Positions 1-9,654 of a stretch of 64,000 bases of DNA are shown piece after piece (within the stretch, counting starts at the first letter, position 1; each line of letters starts with the position of its first letter). The notes beneath the pieces are model-generated. The model did not search any database. It was not told the origin of the DNA and saw only the letters and a list, made by a program, of their open reading frames with translations. Where the stretch lies: assembly GCA_016795565.1 (NCBI GenBank), contig JAEUGW010000041.1, positions 1 to 64,000 of the forward strand, written 5' to 3'. This stretch comes from Opitutaceae bacterium. GTDB taxonomy: Bacteria; Verrucomicrobiota; Verrucomicrobiia; Opitutales; Opitutaceae. Position numbers and translations under genes: made by a program.

Positions 1-1
1 C

Positions 2-106
2 TGGGAACTCGGCCACGCCGCCAGTCAGGCGCTCAAGCGCATCCGTCGCCGGAAACGTCGCCCGAGGCTCATCGCAGCCTTCTTCGCCCAAGCCGAACTG
101 TTTTGA
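2..106 (+). CDS. C-terminal tail of an unidentified gene (partial)
   Basis: An open frame enters from the left edge and stops at a TGA at 104-106, giving about 34 basic residues ending in AAFFAQAELF. It is too short to assign to a family. It converges with the HNH gene, leaving only 8 bases between the two stop codons, which is typical of real convergent ends. It could still be a chance open frame. Confidence 0.3.
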   Translation, partial: WELGHAASQALKRIRRRKRRPRLIAAFFAQAELF

Positions 107-114
107 GCCCATCG

Positions 115-930
115 TCACTTCTTTAGGTAAGTCTCAATAATGTCGGCATGCATGTTCAAGCACTCACGCTCTGCTTTTGGTAGCGATGGGGAAAGTATGA
201 TGCGACCGTCTTCCCCAAACGTGAAGTAGCCGTATTCAAACAGCAGATCATATGTTCCAGCAAGGCATAAGCCATTCTCGGGATCCTGCCGTTCATCGTC
301 ACTTTCACATCCTCTTTTGTATTTCTTGATATGCGATGCCCGAAGAATAGCTCCAAGCGCGGAACCTGAAATGACGCATTGATGGTTCCATTTTTCTAGC
401 ACCTGCTTGCGCCAAAAATCTTGGTTAATGCGGCGGCCATTTGCAGCGACGCTTCGGACTATGGATGAACTTGAACTGGCCGCTTTCACTTCAGCCGGCG
501 TAGGTGACATCGCCTCTGATGCGCTTGCGGGCCCCGATTGGCCCCAAGGGGAAAGATTCCCGCTGATGGTCTTGTAATACAGTCCTCGCACAACATCACT
601 CAAGCAGCCGAAATATTCCTTTCCGTTGTCCTGTTGCACCACGATTCCGTTACGCCGATCCACCAACACTGGAACACTATCAATCGTGTTGCCCTTAAAT
701 TCGTGGATCCATCTAAGGAATCCTGGAATCGCTGAGGATCGATCAAATTTGGCGTCTAGTTTCTGGCCTCTCCTAAAATGGGCATAAGTGTTGGATTCCA
801 ATATGCACTTATCCGCCCTCGGTTTTTTCTTTAAAACCAGCACTTCATACTCCCTAAGCACACCACCTATTGGCCAGCCCATGTAGCCTTTGGCATTCAG
901 TGATGGAACTAGTTCAGCAAGTTTTGGCAT
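115..930 (-). CDS. HNH endonuclease domain protein
   Basis: A 271-residue protein whose C-terminal third matches the HNH nuclease pattern: a Cys near CVISG, then RASHIKKY, then DPENGLCL followed by TYDLLFEYGYF. This is the layout of HNH_2-type nucleases found in restriction and toxin proteins. The N-terminal 170 residues have no fold I recognise and may be a DNA- or partner-binding domain. I chose the ATG at 930 because the open frame upstream is arginine/proline/serine-rich shadow sequence over the neighbouring antitoxin gene. It starts 16 bases after the brnA stop on the same strand, so it may be co-transcribed with brnT-brnA. The nuclease call is secure; the biological role (defence, toxin or restriction) is inferred. 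Confidence 0.75.
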   Translation of the reverse strand: MPKLAELVPSLNAKGYMGWPIGGVLREYEVLVLKKKPRADKCILESNTYAHFRRGQKLDAKFDRSSAIPGFLRWIHEFKGNTIDSVPVLVDRRNGIVVQQDNGKEYFGCLSDVVRGLYYKTISGNLSPWGQSGPASASEAMSPTPAEVKAASSSSSIVRSVAANGRRINQDFWRKQVLEKWNHQCVISGSALGAILRASHIKKYKRGCESDDERQDPENGLCLAGTYDLLFEYGYFTFGEDGRIILSPSLPKAERECLNMHADIIETYLKK

Positions 931-946
931 ATACGAGTTGATGCTG

Positions 947-1240
947 TCAGGCGACGACGAGGCGTTCCTCGGCGACTTCGGAAATGGTCTTGCCCTGTTT
1001 GCGGGCGGCGGCGCGGAGGTTGCGGACCGTCTTGGGCGTGAGGCGGAGCAACACGGGCTGACGGCCCGAAGCTTTGCGGCCGGCACCTTCGCGGGCTCCG
1101 CCCCAAAGCGAGAAGGCCTGAACTGTGCCAAGGTTGGGCAGGGGCGTGCCGTTCAGGTCCTTGATATTGGTTTGATATCCCTCGGCGTCGAAAAGCGGAG
1201 GCTCAATCTTGGGCTTCTTGGTCTTTCCAGTAGATTTCAT
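947..1240 (-). CDS. brnA: BrnA-like ribbon-helix-helix antitoxin
   Basis: A 97-residue protein. Its C-terminal 45 residues (GGAREGAGRK, then LRLTPKTVRNLRAAARKQG and a final helix) have the strand plus two helices of a ribbon-helix-helix DNA-binding dimer, as in BrnA/CopG-type antitoxins. The role is to bind and neutralise the upstream BrnT-like toxin and repress the shared promoter. The ATG at 1240 was preferred over a GTG at 1273; both lie within the toxin gene, so the two genes overlap by 38 bases or more, which implies translational coupling. The family is clear from the RHH core and context; specific BrnA membership is inferred from the partner. Confidence 0.72.
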   Translation of the reverse strand: MKSTGKTKKPKIEPPLFDAEGYQTNIKDLNGTPLPNLGTVQAFSLWGGAREGAGRKASGRQPVLLRLTPKTVRNLRAAARKQGKTISEVAEERLVVA

Positions 1241-1499
1241 AGTAGGTAGCGGAGTTGCGCCAGTAACCGGCACCGATCAAGCGGATGACGCCGCCTGGTC
1301 GGTGCGTGTAGCGGACATGGAGGATACGGGAACCGACCCGCCCCAGCAGCCACCAGCGCAGTTCTTGCGATGTGCTGTGGGCTTGGTCGAAAAGAACGAT
1401 GAACTTTGGATCGGCAAACGCTTGCTGAGCTGTCGTGAAATCGACGCCATGGCGGGCGAGGTTGGCTCGCTCCTTGGCCCGATCCCAACTGAACTGCAT
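1203..1499 (-). CDS. brnT: BrnT-like ribonuclease toxin
   Basis: A 98-residue protein with the BrnT signature: an N-terminal FSWDRAKERANLARHGVDF segment, a central aspartate-containing loop (FADPKFIVLFD), the strand pair RWWLLGRVGSRILHVRYTH and a terminal IRLIGAG strand. BrnT proteins are RelE-like ribonucleases that stop growth under stress. The length is normal for the family. It is first in a leftward pair with the antitoxin gene, the usual toxin-first order for brnTA. The conserved family residues appear intact, so it is probably active. Confidence 0.85.
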   Translation of the reverse strand: MQFSWDRAKERANLARHGVDFTTAQQAFADPKFIVLFDQAHSTSQELRWWLLGRVGSRILHVRYTHRPGGVIRLIGAGYWRNSATYYEIYWKDQEAQD

Positions 1500-1607
1500 G
1501 AAGGGAGGCTACCCGGAGGCAGCTTGAAAAGCAATAGCGGATATCAAGCGGCCGATGCAGGGCGGTTGAGGGCAACCGTCCCTACCAAGCACGTTGAGAG
1601 CAACGCG

Positions 1608-1630
1608 CTTTACCATCGGGGGAGGTAAAG
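1608..1630 (-). terminator. Weak hairpin after the helicase gene
   Basis: CTTTACC (1608-1614) and GGTAAAG (1624-1630) form a perfect 7-bp stem with a 9-base loop, 14 bases beyond the helicase stop. There is no T-run on the minus strand after it, so it is a poor intrinsic terminator and may only protect the 3' end. Confidence 0.25.
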
Positions 1631-1643
1631 CCCCTCTTACAGG

Positions 1644-3650
<2,007 letters not shown>

Positions 3651-3743
3651 GAGTCGCGCCTAAAGGGCCGAAAGCGCGGGCAAAGCGCAAAGGAAAACGC
3701 GGCTTGTTTTGGGCGCGGCTTCGCCCTAGGAGCACATCGTTTT

Positions 3744-4853
3744 ATGCGCAAAATCATCGTCGGGGTGTTGATGTTGCTCGGTATGTCGGGGTTGGGCGGG
3801 GCGGTGCCCTATGCGCCGGGCGATCGGGTGGAAATTTTTTCGGCCCGCAAGTGGCATCCCGGCGTGGTGCGCGCGGTGAAGGACGATCAATTCAAGGTCG
3901 GCTTCGATGGTTACAGCGAGGTGTGGGATGCCTGGGTGACAGCGGACAAGCTGCGGAAGGCCGCGGCCGTGCCAGCGGCGGCACCCGCTGCGGCAGCGAC
4001 GGTGGCAACGGTCTTCAAGCCCGGCGAACGGGTCGAGGCCAAGACCATGGGCCTGTGGTTCAAGGGCACGGTTGGCGCGGTCGAGGCTGACCGCGTTCAG
4101 GTGCGGTTTGACGACAAGACGGAGGAGTGGATCAAGGTCGAGCAGGTGCGGCCACTGGCGGAGGCCCAGGCATTGGCCGCACCGGCGGCCACCACGCGGC
4201 CACCCGGCGCCAAGGCCGGGCTCGACGGCGCGTTTCTGCGGGTGGAGTCTTTTTTCATGGGCACGAGTTTGTCGCTCTCGAACCAGGCGTGGTTCTTCAC
4301 CAAGGACGGCAAGTTCAGCCGGGCGCCGGCCGGCGGATTCAGCTTCGACGGATTCAGTCCCACGCGCGCGACCGACGGGACCTATTGGATTGCGGGCGGG
4401 AAGATCACCCTCGCCTATGCCGATGGATCGAAGCCCTTGGTGCATGACTTTGCGGACAAGGGCGACGAGTTGAAGTGGGGCGGCGTCGGCGCGAGCCGGG
4501 TCGCCGGGTTCAGGAAAGGCTGGCGTTTCGACGGCGAATACGAGGGCGGCGCTTCAATCGGCGGCGGTGCGCTGATGTCGTCGAGCACCCTTGTGTTTCG
4601 CCGCGACGGGACGTTTGCGCGCGAATCGCTCGCGAATATCAATGTGGCGAACAGCCGCAGCACGGTGTCGGGCGGTGCGCAAGGCGCGGCGGCGGGCACC
4701 TATGAGTTCGACGGCTTCACCCTGACGCTGAAACCGAACAACGAGCCGGCGGTGAAGTTCACGGTGTTCGCTTTCGGCGACAAGGACAGCGCGGGCCGCC
4801 CCGAATACATCTACCGCGACGGGACGATGATGAAACGGCAGGAACGAAAATAA
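3744..4853 (+). CDS. Secreted protein with two Tudor/agenet-like modules
   Basis: A 369-residue protein with a signal peptide (MRKIIVGVLMLLGMSGLGGA). After it come two similar 45-residue modules: GDRVEIFSARKWHPGVV...WDAWV at about 28-70 and GERVEAKTMGLWFKGTV...TEEWIKV at about 95-140. They are separated by an alanine/proline linker, and each resembles the Tudor/agenet beta-barrel. The remaining 200 residues are predicted beta-rich with no recognised family. The ATG at 3744 has a good AGGAG at 3728-3732; the much longer upstream open frame is antisense to the helicase and was discarded. The protein probably acts in the periplasm or outer membrane; its ligand is unknown. Confidence 0.75.
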   Translation: MRKIIVGVLMLLGMSGLGGAVPYAPGDRVEIFSARKWHPGVVRAVKDDQFKVGFDGYSEVWDAWVTADKLRKAAAVPAAAPAAAATVATVFKPGERVEAKTMGLWFKGTVGAVEADRVQVRFDDKTEEWIKVEQVRPLAEAQALAAPAATTRPPGAKAGLDGAFLRVESFFMGTSLSLSNQAWFFTKDGKFSRAPAGGFSFDGFSPTRATDGTYWIAGGKITLAYADGSKPLVHDFADKGDELKWGGVGASRVAGFRKGWRFDGEYEGGASIGGGALMSSSTLVFRRDGTFARESLANINVANSRSTVSGGAQGAAAGTYEFDGFTLTLKPNNEPAVKFTVFAFGDKDSAGRPEYIYRDGTMMKRQERK

Positions 4854-4882
4854 GTCGATGCGGCGGGCTGGCGCGCGACAAT

Positions 4883-4910
4883 AAAAAGGGCGGGATCATT
4901 CATCCCGCCC
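4883..4910 (-). terminator. Intrinsic terminator of the pyrH-frr unit
   Basis: A perfect 9-bp stem, GGGCGGGAT (4888-4896) with ATCCCGCCC (4902-4910) around a 5-base loop, followed on the minus strand by TTTTT. It lies 28 bases beyond the frr stop and between convergent genes, so it ends leftward transcription of frr. Confidence 0.88.
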
Positions 4911-4937
4911 AATCGCGATTTCCGGAGGTGATTGGCG

Positions 4938-5483
4938 CTATTGCGTCGTCAGCTCCTTCTCCTTGTGGGCGAGATGGGTCTCGATGTCCTTGATGGATTT
5001 GTCCGTGGCGGCCTGGATTTCCTTCTCGAGGCGCTTGGCCTCGTCTTCGGGGAGCTTGGCCTTCTTGACCTGTTCGAGGGCGTCGCGGCGGACGTTGCGG
5101 ACGTGGACGCGACCCTCCTCGGCGAGGCGGTGGGCGGTTTTCACGAACTCCTGGCGGCGCTCCTTGGAAAGGTCGGGGAAGGGGAGGCGGATGAGGTTGC
5201 CGTCCACGACGGGGTTGACGCCGATGTTGGCCTGCTGGAGGGCCTTCTCGATGGCGCGCAGGAGGCCCTTGTCCCAAGGTTGCACCTGAATCAGGCGCGG
5301 GTCCGGCGTCGTGATGGCGGCGCAGGCCTTGAGCTGCTGGGTGCCGCCGTAGGCCTCGACCATGATGCCCTCGACCATGGCGGGGGAGGCCTTGCCGGTG
5401 TGGATGGTGGAAAATTCGTGGAGCGTGTGGTCCACGCTCTTCTTCATGCGGGTCGTGGCGTCGGTGAGGATGGGATGGGACAT
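4938..5483 (-). CDS. frr: Ribosome recycling factor
   Basis: A 181-residue protein matching ribosome recycling factor along its length (family 180-190). It splits post-termination ribosomes with EF-G. Visible features: N-terminal helix with RMKKSVDHTLHEFSTIHTGKASP, the hinge and domain II region with VNPVVDGNLIRLPFPDLS, the hallmark KERRQEFVKTAHRLAEEGRVHVRN split across helices II and III, and RRDALEQVKKA. The ATG at 5483 (MSHPILTDA) matches the family start; 29 upstream codons in frame lack homology. It lies 120 bases downstream of pyrH on the same strand, the widely conserved bacterial order. Confidence 0.97.
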   Translation of the reverse strand: MSHPILTDATTRMKKSVDHTLHEFSTIHTGKASPAMVEGIMVEAYGGTQQLKACAAITTPDPRLIQVQPWDKGLLRAIEKALQQANIGVNPVVDGNLIRLPFPDLSKERRQEFVKTAHRLAEEGRVHVRNVRRDALEQVKKAKLPEDEAKRLEKEIQAATDKSIKDIETHLAHKEKELTTQ

Positions 5484-5493
5484 GGGGGCGGAA

Positions 5494-5592
5494 GTTGAGA
5501 GCTGAGGGATGAGAGTTGAGGGAAAAACAAAGAAAAGGCGAGGCTGGGGGTGGGAGGATCGGTCTCTCAACTCTCAACCACCAACACTCAAC
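5494..5592. repeat. Inverted copies of a CTCAACTCTCAAC-type repeat
   Basis: The pyrH-frr spacer carries degenerate GTTGAGAG/GAGAGTTGAG units at 5494-5520 and their complement CTCTCAACTCTCAAC at 5564-5578, followed by a further ACACTCAACC copy. They can fold into a long imperfect stem between the two genes. Function is unknown; it could modulate read-through or be a dispersed genomic repeat. Confidence 0.55.
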
Positions 5593-5603
5593 CGGTCCAC
5601 AAC

Positions 5604-6338
5604 TCAGTTGTGAACCAAGGTTCCGATCTTCTCGCCCATGACGGCCTTTTTGATGGCGTGGGAGTCGTCGAGGTTGAAGACGAGGATGGGGACGTTGTTG
5701 TCGAGGCAGAGTGAGAAGGCGGTCGAGTCCATGACGTTGAGCCGCTGGCGGAGGGCGTCCACGAAGGTGAGCTCGTCATATTTGACGGCGTCGGCGTGCT
5801 TCTTCGGATCCTTGTCGTAGATGCCGTCCACCTTGGTGGCCTTCATGATGATGTCGGCGTGGAGCTCGGAGGCACGGAGGGCGGCGGTGGTGTCGGTCGA
5901 GAAATACGGGTTGCCCGTGCCGGCGACGAAGATGACGACGCGCTTCTTCTCGAGGTGGCGCATGGCGCGGCGCATGATGAACGGCTCGGCGATCTGGTTC
6001 ATCGGGATGGCGGACTGGACGCGGGTCTTGACGCCCATCTTTTCCAGGCAATCCATGATGGCCAGGCCGTTGATGACGGTGGCGAGCATGCCCATGTAAT
6101 CGCCGGTGGTGCGGTCCACGCCGCGCTTGGCGCCCTGGAGGCCGCGGAAAATGTTGCCGCCGCCGATGACCACGCAGACCTGGCAGCCGAGGTCGTGGAT
6201 TTCCTTCACCTGGTCGCACATGCGCTCGAGGGTGGCGGCGTCGATCGGCTCGGTGCCCTTGCCGCGAAGCACCTCGCCGCTCAGCTTGAGGACGACGCGC
6301 TGGTATTTGACAGGGGAAGCGGAGGCTTTGGCGGACAT
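5604..6338 (-). CDS. pyrH: UMP kinase
   Basis: A 244-residue cytoplasmic enzyme that phosphorylates UMP to UDP with ATP in pyrimidine nucleotide synthesis. Motifs of the bacterial amino-acid-kinase-fold UMPK are intact: KLSGEVL at 18-24, the phosphate loop GGGNIFRG at 59-66, [19 protein letters not shown], the PFIMRRA segment, and [14 protein letters not shown] towards the nucleotide-binding side. Length is normal. The ATG at 6338 gives a family-like start. It is followed by frr, but rpsB-tsf are not upstream; a divergent VOC gene begins 102 bases away. Confidence 0.97.
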   Translation of the reverse strand: MSAKASASPVKYQRVVLKLSGEVLRGKGTEPIDAATLERMCDQVKEIHDLGCQVCVVIGGGNIFRGLQGAKRGVDRTTGDYMGMLATVINGLAIMDCLEKMGVKTRVQSAIPMNQIAEPFIMRRAMRHLEKKRVVIFVAGTGNPYFSTDTTAALRASELHADIIMKATKVDGIYDKDPKKHADAVKYDELTFVDALRQRLNVMDSTAFSLCLDNNVPILVFNLDDSHAIKKAVMGEKIGTLVHN

Positions 6339-6440
6339 CGGGGGTCAATCAAACGCCCGGTCAAAAGCGGCGTCAATGGCGGAGATGGAAGGCGCGTTGG
6401 CGGTTGCCTGGGCGGGCGCTTTCACCCAACGCTGAAGCGC

Positions 6441-6830
6441 ATGAAATTTGAACACCTGGCCCTGAATGTCCCCGATGTGCGCGCGATGAGCCGCTGGTAT
6501 GTGCAGCACCTCGGCCTGAGTGTGGTGCGGAGCCTGGATGCGGAGCCTTTCACCCACTTTCTGGCCGACGATACCGGCCGGGTGTTCATTGAGTTCTACT
6601 CGAACCCGGCGGCGCCGTATCCCGATTACGCGACGACACACCCGTTGGTGCTGCATGTGGCCTTCTTCACGCCGGATGCCGGCACGGCGCAGGCGAAGCT
6701 GCTGGCGGCGGGAGCGAAGGCCTTCTCGGACGACACGATGCCCGACGGCAGCCGGCTGATCTTCGTGCGCGACCCGTGGGGCGTGCCCGTGCAGCTGTGC
6801 CAGCGCGCGAAGCCGTTTCCGGGATTTTGA
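6441..6830 (+). CDS. VOC-family (glyoxalase/bleomycin-resistance fold) protein
   Basis: A 129-residue single vicinal-oxygen-chelate module: MKFEHLALNVPDVRAM with the first metal-type His at residue 5, YVQHLGLSVV, VFIEFYSNP, LVLHVAFFTPDA, and the closing strand LIFVRDPWGVPVQLCQR. Such proteins bind a divalent metal and act as lyases, dioxygenases or resistance binders; the substrate cannot be told from sequence. The ATG at 6441 begins exactly at the domain; the larger upstream open frame is antisense to pyrH. It stands alone, divergent from pyrH. Confidence 0.85.
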   Translation: MKFEHLALNVPDVRAMSRWYVQHLGLSVVRSLDAEPFTHFLADDTGRVFIEFYSNPAAPYPDYATTHPLVLHVAFFTPDAGTAQAKLLAAGAKAFSDDTMPDGSRLIFVRDPWGVPVQLCQRAKPFPGF

Positions 6831-7321
6831 GGCCGGTTGCGGGCGATCCCTCTCCCTCCGCTGTGCTTCGGTCGTCGCACTCCGTTCTCATCCACGCCCG
6901 TCATCCCCATTGCGGTGCAATTTGGCTGCCCAAGTCCGATTGAAACGCGAACTTTTGGAGCGAATCAAAACGATTCTAGAGGAGAATTCCTCCGGGGAAG
7001 CACGGGAATGAGTCAAAAGTGACATCGACGAGGCAGCGGATCAAACCGTTTTCGCGGCATCGATTTGCCTCATTCGCCTCATTCGTCAGGCCCGGTCTGG
7101 AAAGGGCTGCGAACTCACCCCCAGAAATGAACCTGCCAGCGCGCTTTTCGCCGATTCGGCGGCGCGAAATGCCGATCCGAACAATCAGAAAACTGATAGG
7201 GTATTCCATGTCCACAACCCGCCGCGCGGAGATCCAATAAAACCGCTCTCCCATCCAATTCAAAGAAGAAGAAACGTGCTATGTTTGCCCGAAAACAGGC
7301 CCCTTCCATGAGTGGGGGCCT
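6831..7321. other. 491-bp non-coding spacer before the recombinase
   Basis: No convincing gene here: the small open frames lack ribosome sites and family features. It changes from GC-rich after the VOC gene to more AT-rich beyond about 6950, has a short tandem of CTCATTCG at about 7067-7085, and ends in the hairpin that abuts the recombinase start. It is a plausible place for the recombinase promoter or an attachment site. Confidence 0.5.
7297..7321 (+). promoter_or_regulatory. Hairpin abutting the recombinase start codon
   Basis: AGGCCCC (7297-7303) and GGGGCCT (7315-7321) form a perfect 7-bp stem with an 11-base loop, ending one base before the ATG at 7322. The only purine-rich ribosome-site candidate (GTGGGGG) is inside the 3' arm, so the stem would hide it. 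Confidence 0.5.
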
Positions 7322-9463
7322 ATGCCCAAAAAATCAGCCACTCCAGATGCTCCCGTCCCATTCGGCCCCAAGTATATCGATGTCCGCGCGATCCCCGTTG
7401 GCATCTATGGCCGCGTCTCAACTGACCACCAAGTCGGCTTCCGTTTCGACTCCTGTGAGCACCAGGTGTTGGTCTGTCGAGACTACATTCAAAGAATGGC
7501 ATCTTGTGGCTGGTTTGAGGCGGGGTGCTTCGTCGATCAGGCTTACTCCGGCGCCAATATGGACCGGCCCGGGATACAGGCATTGATGGCGCAGATTGCT
7601 GCGGGAAGAATCAAAATTGTCCTGATCTACAAACTCGAACGCATCCTCCGCAGCACCTATGAGTGGGCCAAGTTCAGCAAATTCCTCGAAGAGCACGGCT
7701 GCCGGTTGCTCACGCCCTACGACGACCATTCCGATGATTCAGCCGCGGGGCGATTCAAGACCAATATGCTCGTGACCATGTCAGAATACGAACGAGACAA
7801 TATCTCCGAAAAGACGGTCGACAAGATGCGAGCCCAGGCAAGGCGTGGCATGTGGAATGGCGGATGCATTCCGTTTGGGTATGATTATGATCGCGGCCTT
7901 CAGCAATTGCGGCGCAACCCGACCGAGGCGCGAATCGTCGCCCGGATCTTTCAGCAGGCGGCGGAGCTTGTCCCGCTTGGAGAGGTTGCTGACCGCCTCA
8001 ATAGTATCGGCGTCCGGACGGGCCAACGCTGGAGAAAAGACGCCGCCCGAAATCGCCATGCCATCGGTCAGAAACCGTTCCGAACAGATGTGCTGAGAAA
8101 GCTGATTCAGAATCCACTCTACCGCGGGGCCATTCGATTCCGGGGGGAAGAATTCAAAGGGCAACATGAAGCCTTGGTTACACCTGATGTTTGGGATCAA
8201 GCCAACGCAGCCATCGCTGAGGCAAAAAGGAAGCCCAAGATCCGCCTTCGCCCGCTAGATAAATACGCCAATCTTCTCAAGGGCATGGTTGTCTGTTCGT
8301 ATTGCGGTGTGCCGCTCTTCTCTCGGGCGAGTGGCAAAGACCGCCTCGACGGCAAACTTTACCGCTACTATGCGTGTGTAGTCGCGAAACCCGCGGATGA
8401 AGGCGGCCCTTGCACGCTTGGTAGTGTTGCAGCTCAGCCACTGGAAGAGGCCATCATCGAGTTCCTATGTCATCCGGGCTTGGGCCGCCTCGCCAGTGAG
8501 TCGCTGATGGAAATTCCAGCTGCTGACGTTGCTCTCCGACGCAAGCTAACAGCCGAGCTTGCGGGCCTCGACGCAGAACTGGAGAAAGTGCAAACGCGCA
8601 CACAAAACTGCCTCGATGTAATAGCCGAAGAAGGGCTGCAGGGTATAAAACAAGAGTTAACGGAAAGGCTCGCCGGCCTGCAGACGCAAAAGCAGCCAAT
8701 TCTCATAAGACGTGCGCAATGCCGGCAACAGCTCACCACGCTCGACGAGCAAACCTTCAATCACGCACGTGTATGCCATGCTTTTGAGCGACTTGCCCGC
8801 CTATTGCCCAACATGGAGCGGGAACGGCAGCGACAAATCTTCTTCAGCCTGTTTGAATCGATCCAGGTCAGCAGGCTCAAACGGCCTCGCGACTACAGGG
8901 CCACCGATGACAGCGAACAGGTCCTGAAACTTGGATTCCGCTTCCGTCTCTCCAATTTTGTGGAGGCCATGGAGCGGGATGTGGTGATCGACGACCGCAC
9001 CGCCCGAACCCCGGCTTACGGCAGACGATTGCTCGAGATTGATGCCCAGATCGCACTGGGCCGGAAAGGCCGGACCAAGATTGTTGCTCCATTTCAGATA
9101 GAAATCGGGCCAGAGGCCGCCGTGGCCCCTGTGCCGATCGAGCAGGTCAAACACCCAATCCATCGTGCAATAAACTGGGAAGTGGAGCTAGAGCGCGGGA
9201 CCAGCGTTCGCGCGTTGGCGCTGAAAGAGAATGTATCAGCTTCGCTTGTTAGCTTTCATCTAAAGCTGCTCCGTCTGGCGCCGGAGATCCAAATCTTCGT
9301 CCGCGAGCTTTCGACTCCAGCCGAAGTGGAGTTCTTTAGCCTGAGAAAACTCGCGCTGTTGTCGGAACTGGACCGGGAGGCACAGCTCGTGAAATTCAAG
9401 ACGTGGCAGCACCGATTCAGCTCCATGCCGGCCTCAAATGCTTCCATATCTGCTGCGTCCTGA
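7322..9463 (+). CDS. Large serine recombinase (integrase type)
   Basis: A 713-residue site-specific recombinase. The N-terminal resolvase domain carries the catalytic serine in YGRVSTDHQ (Ser33) and the conserved arginines of KLERILRSTYEW and SEYERDNISEKT. A recombinase domain follows (RRGMWNGGCIPFGYDYD to NPLYRGAIRFRGEEF), then a zinc ribbon (CSYCG with later Cys in YYACV and GGPC) and a coiled-coil-like stretch. The extra C-terminal 130 residues contain a helix-turn-helix-like segment (SVRALALKENVSASLVS). The architecture is that of phage or element integrases. The ATG at 7322 is fixed by an adjacent hairpin and family start. No accessory excisionase is visible next to it. It may serve its own small element or the large conjugative element. 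Confidence 0.92.
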   Translation: MPKKSATPDAPVPFGPKYIDVRAIPVGIYGRVSTDHQVGFRFDSCEHQVLVCRDYIQRMASCGWFEAGCFVDQAYSGANMDRPGIQALMAQIAAGRIKIVLIYKLERILRSTYEWAKFSKFLEEHGCRLLTPYDDHSDDSAAGRFKTNMLVTMSEYERDNISEKTVDKMRAQARRGMWNGGCIPFGYDYDRGLQQLRRNPTEARIVARIFQQAAELVPLGEVADRLNSIGVRTGQRWRKDAARNRHAIGQKPFRTDVLRKLIQNPLYRGAIRFRGEEFKGQHEALVTPDVWDQANAAIAEAKRKPKIRLRPLDKYANLLKGMVVCSYCGVPLFSRASGKDRLDGKLYRYYACVVAKPADEGGPCTLGSVAAQPLEEAIIEFLCHPGLGRLASESLMEIPAADVALRRKLTAELAGLDAELEKVQTRTQNCLDVIAEEGLQGIKQELTERLAGLQTQKQPILIRRAQCRQQLTTLDEQTFNHARVCHAFERLARLLPNMERERQRQIFFSLFESIQVSRLKRPRDYRATDDSEQVLKLGFRFRLSNFVEAMERDVVIDDRTARTPAYGRRLLEIDAQIALGRKGRTKIVAPFQIEIGPEAAVAPVPIEQVKHPIHRAINWEVELERGTSVRALALKENVSASLVSFHLKLLRLAPEIQIFVRELSTPAEVEFFSLRKLALLSELDREAQLVKFKTWQHRFSSMPASNASISAAS

Positions 9464-9605
9464 ACTTACGGGACTGAACCAAATGCCGCGCGAACACATT
9501 GGTCTTCGGTATCCCTCTTTGGCTAAGGCTGGTCCGATTCATCGGCACCATCCCACGCTGTCAACATCACCAAAGCCGCCAGAATCAGAGCATGCCCAAA
9601 CAAGA

Positions 9606-9631
9606 GCCCGCCTCATGGATGTGAAGCGGGC
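9606..9631. terminator. Stem-loop between recombinase and hydrolase ends
   Basis: GCCCGC (9606-9611) and GCGGGC (9626-9631) form a 6-bp stem with a 14-base loop between two convergent genes. A short T-rich stretch (TCTTGTTT) follows on the minus strand. A modest bidirectional terminator is plausible. Confidence 0.35.
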
Positions 9632-9654
9632 GAGAGAAGCCGATTGAGAAGTCC

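Noticed and set aside
7115-7309. Small leftward genes upstream of the recombinase
   Set aside because: Several overlapping short frames with no start signal or family; treated as non-coding.
9438-9647. Small gene after the recombinase
   Set aside because: Overlaps the recombinase end in another frame, has no ribosome site and no recognisable feature.
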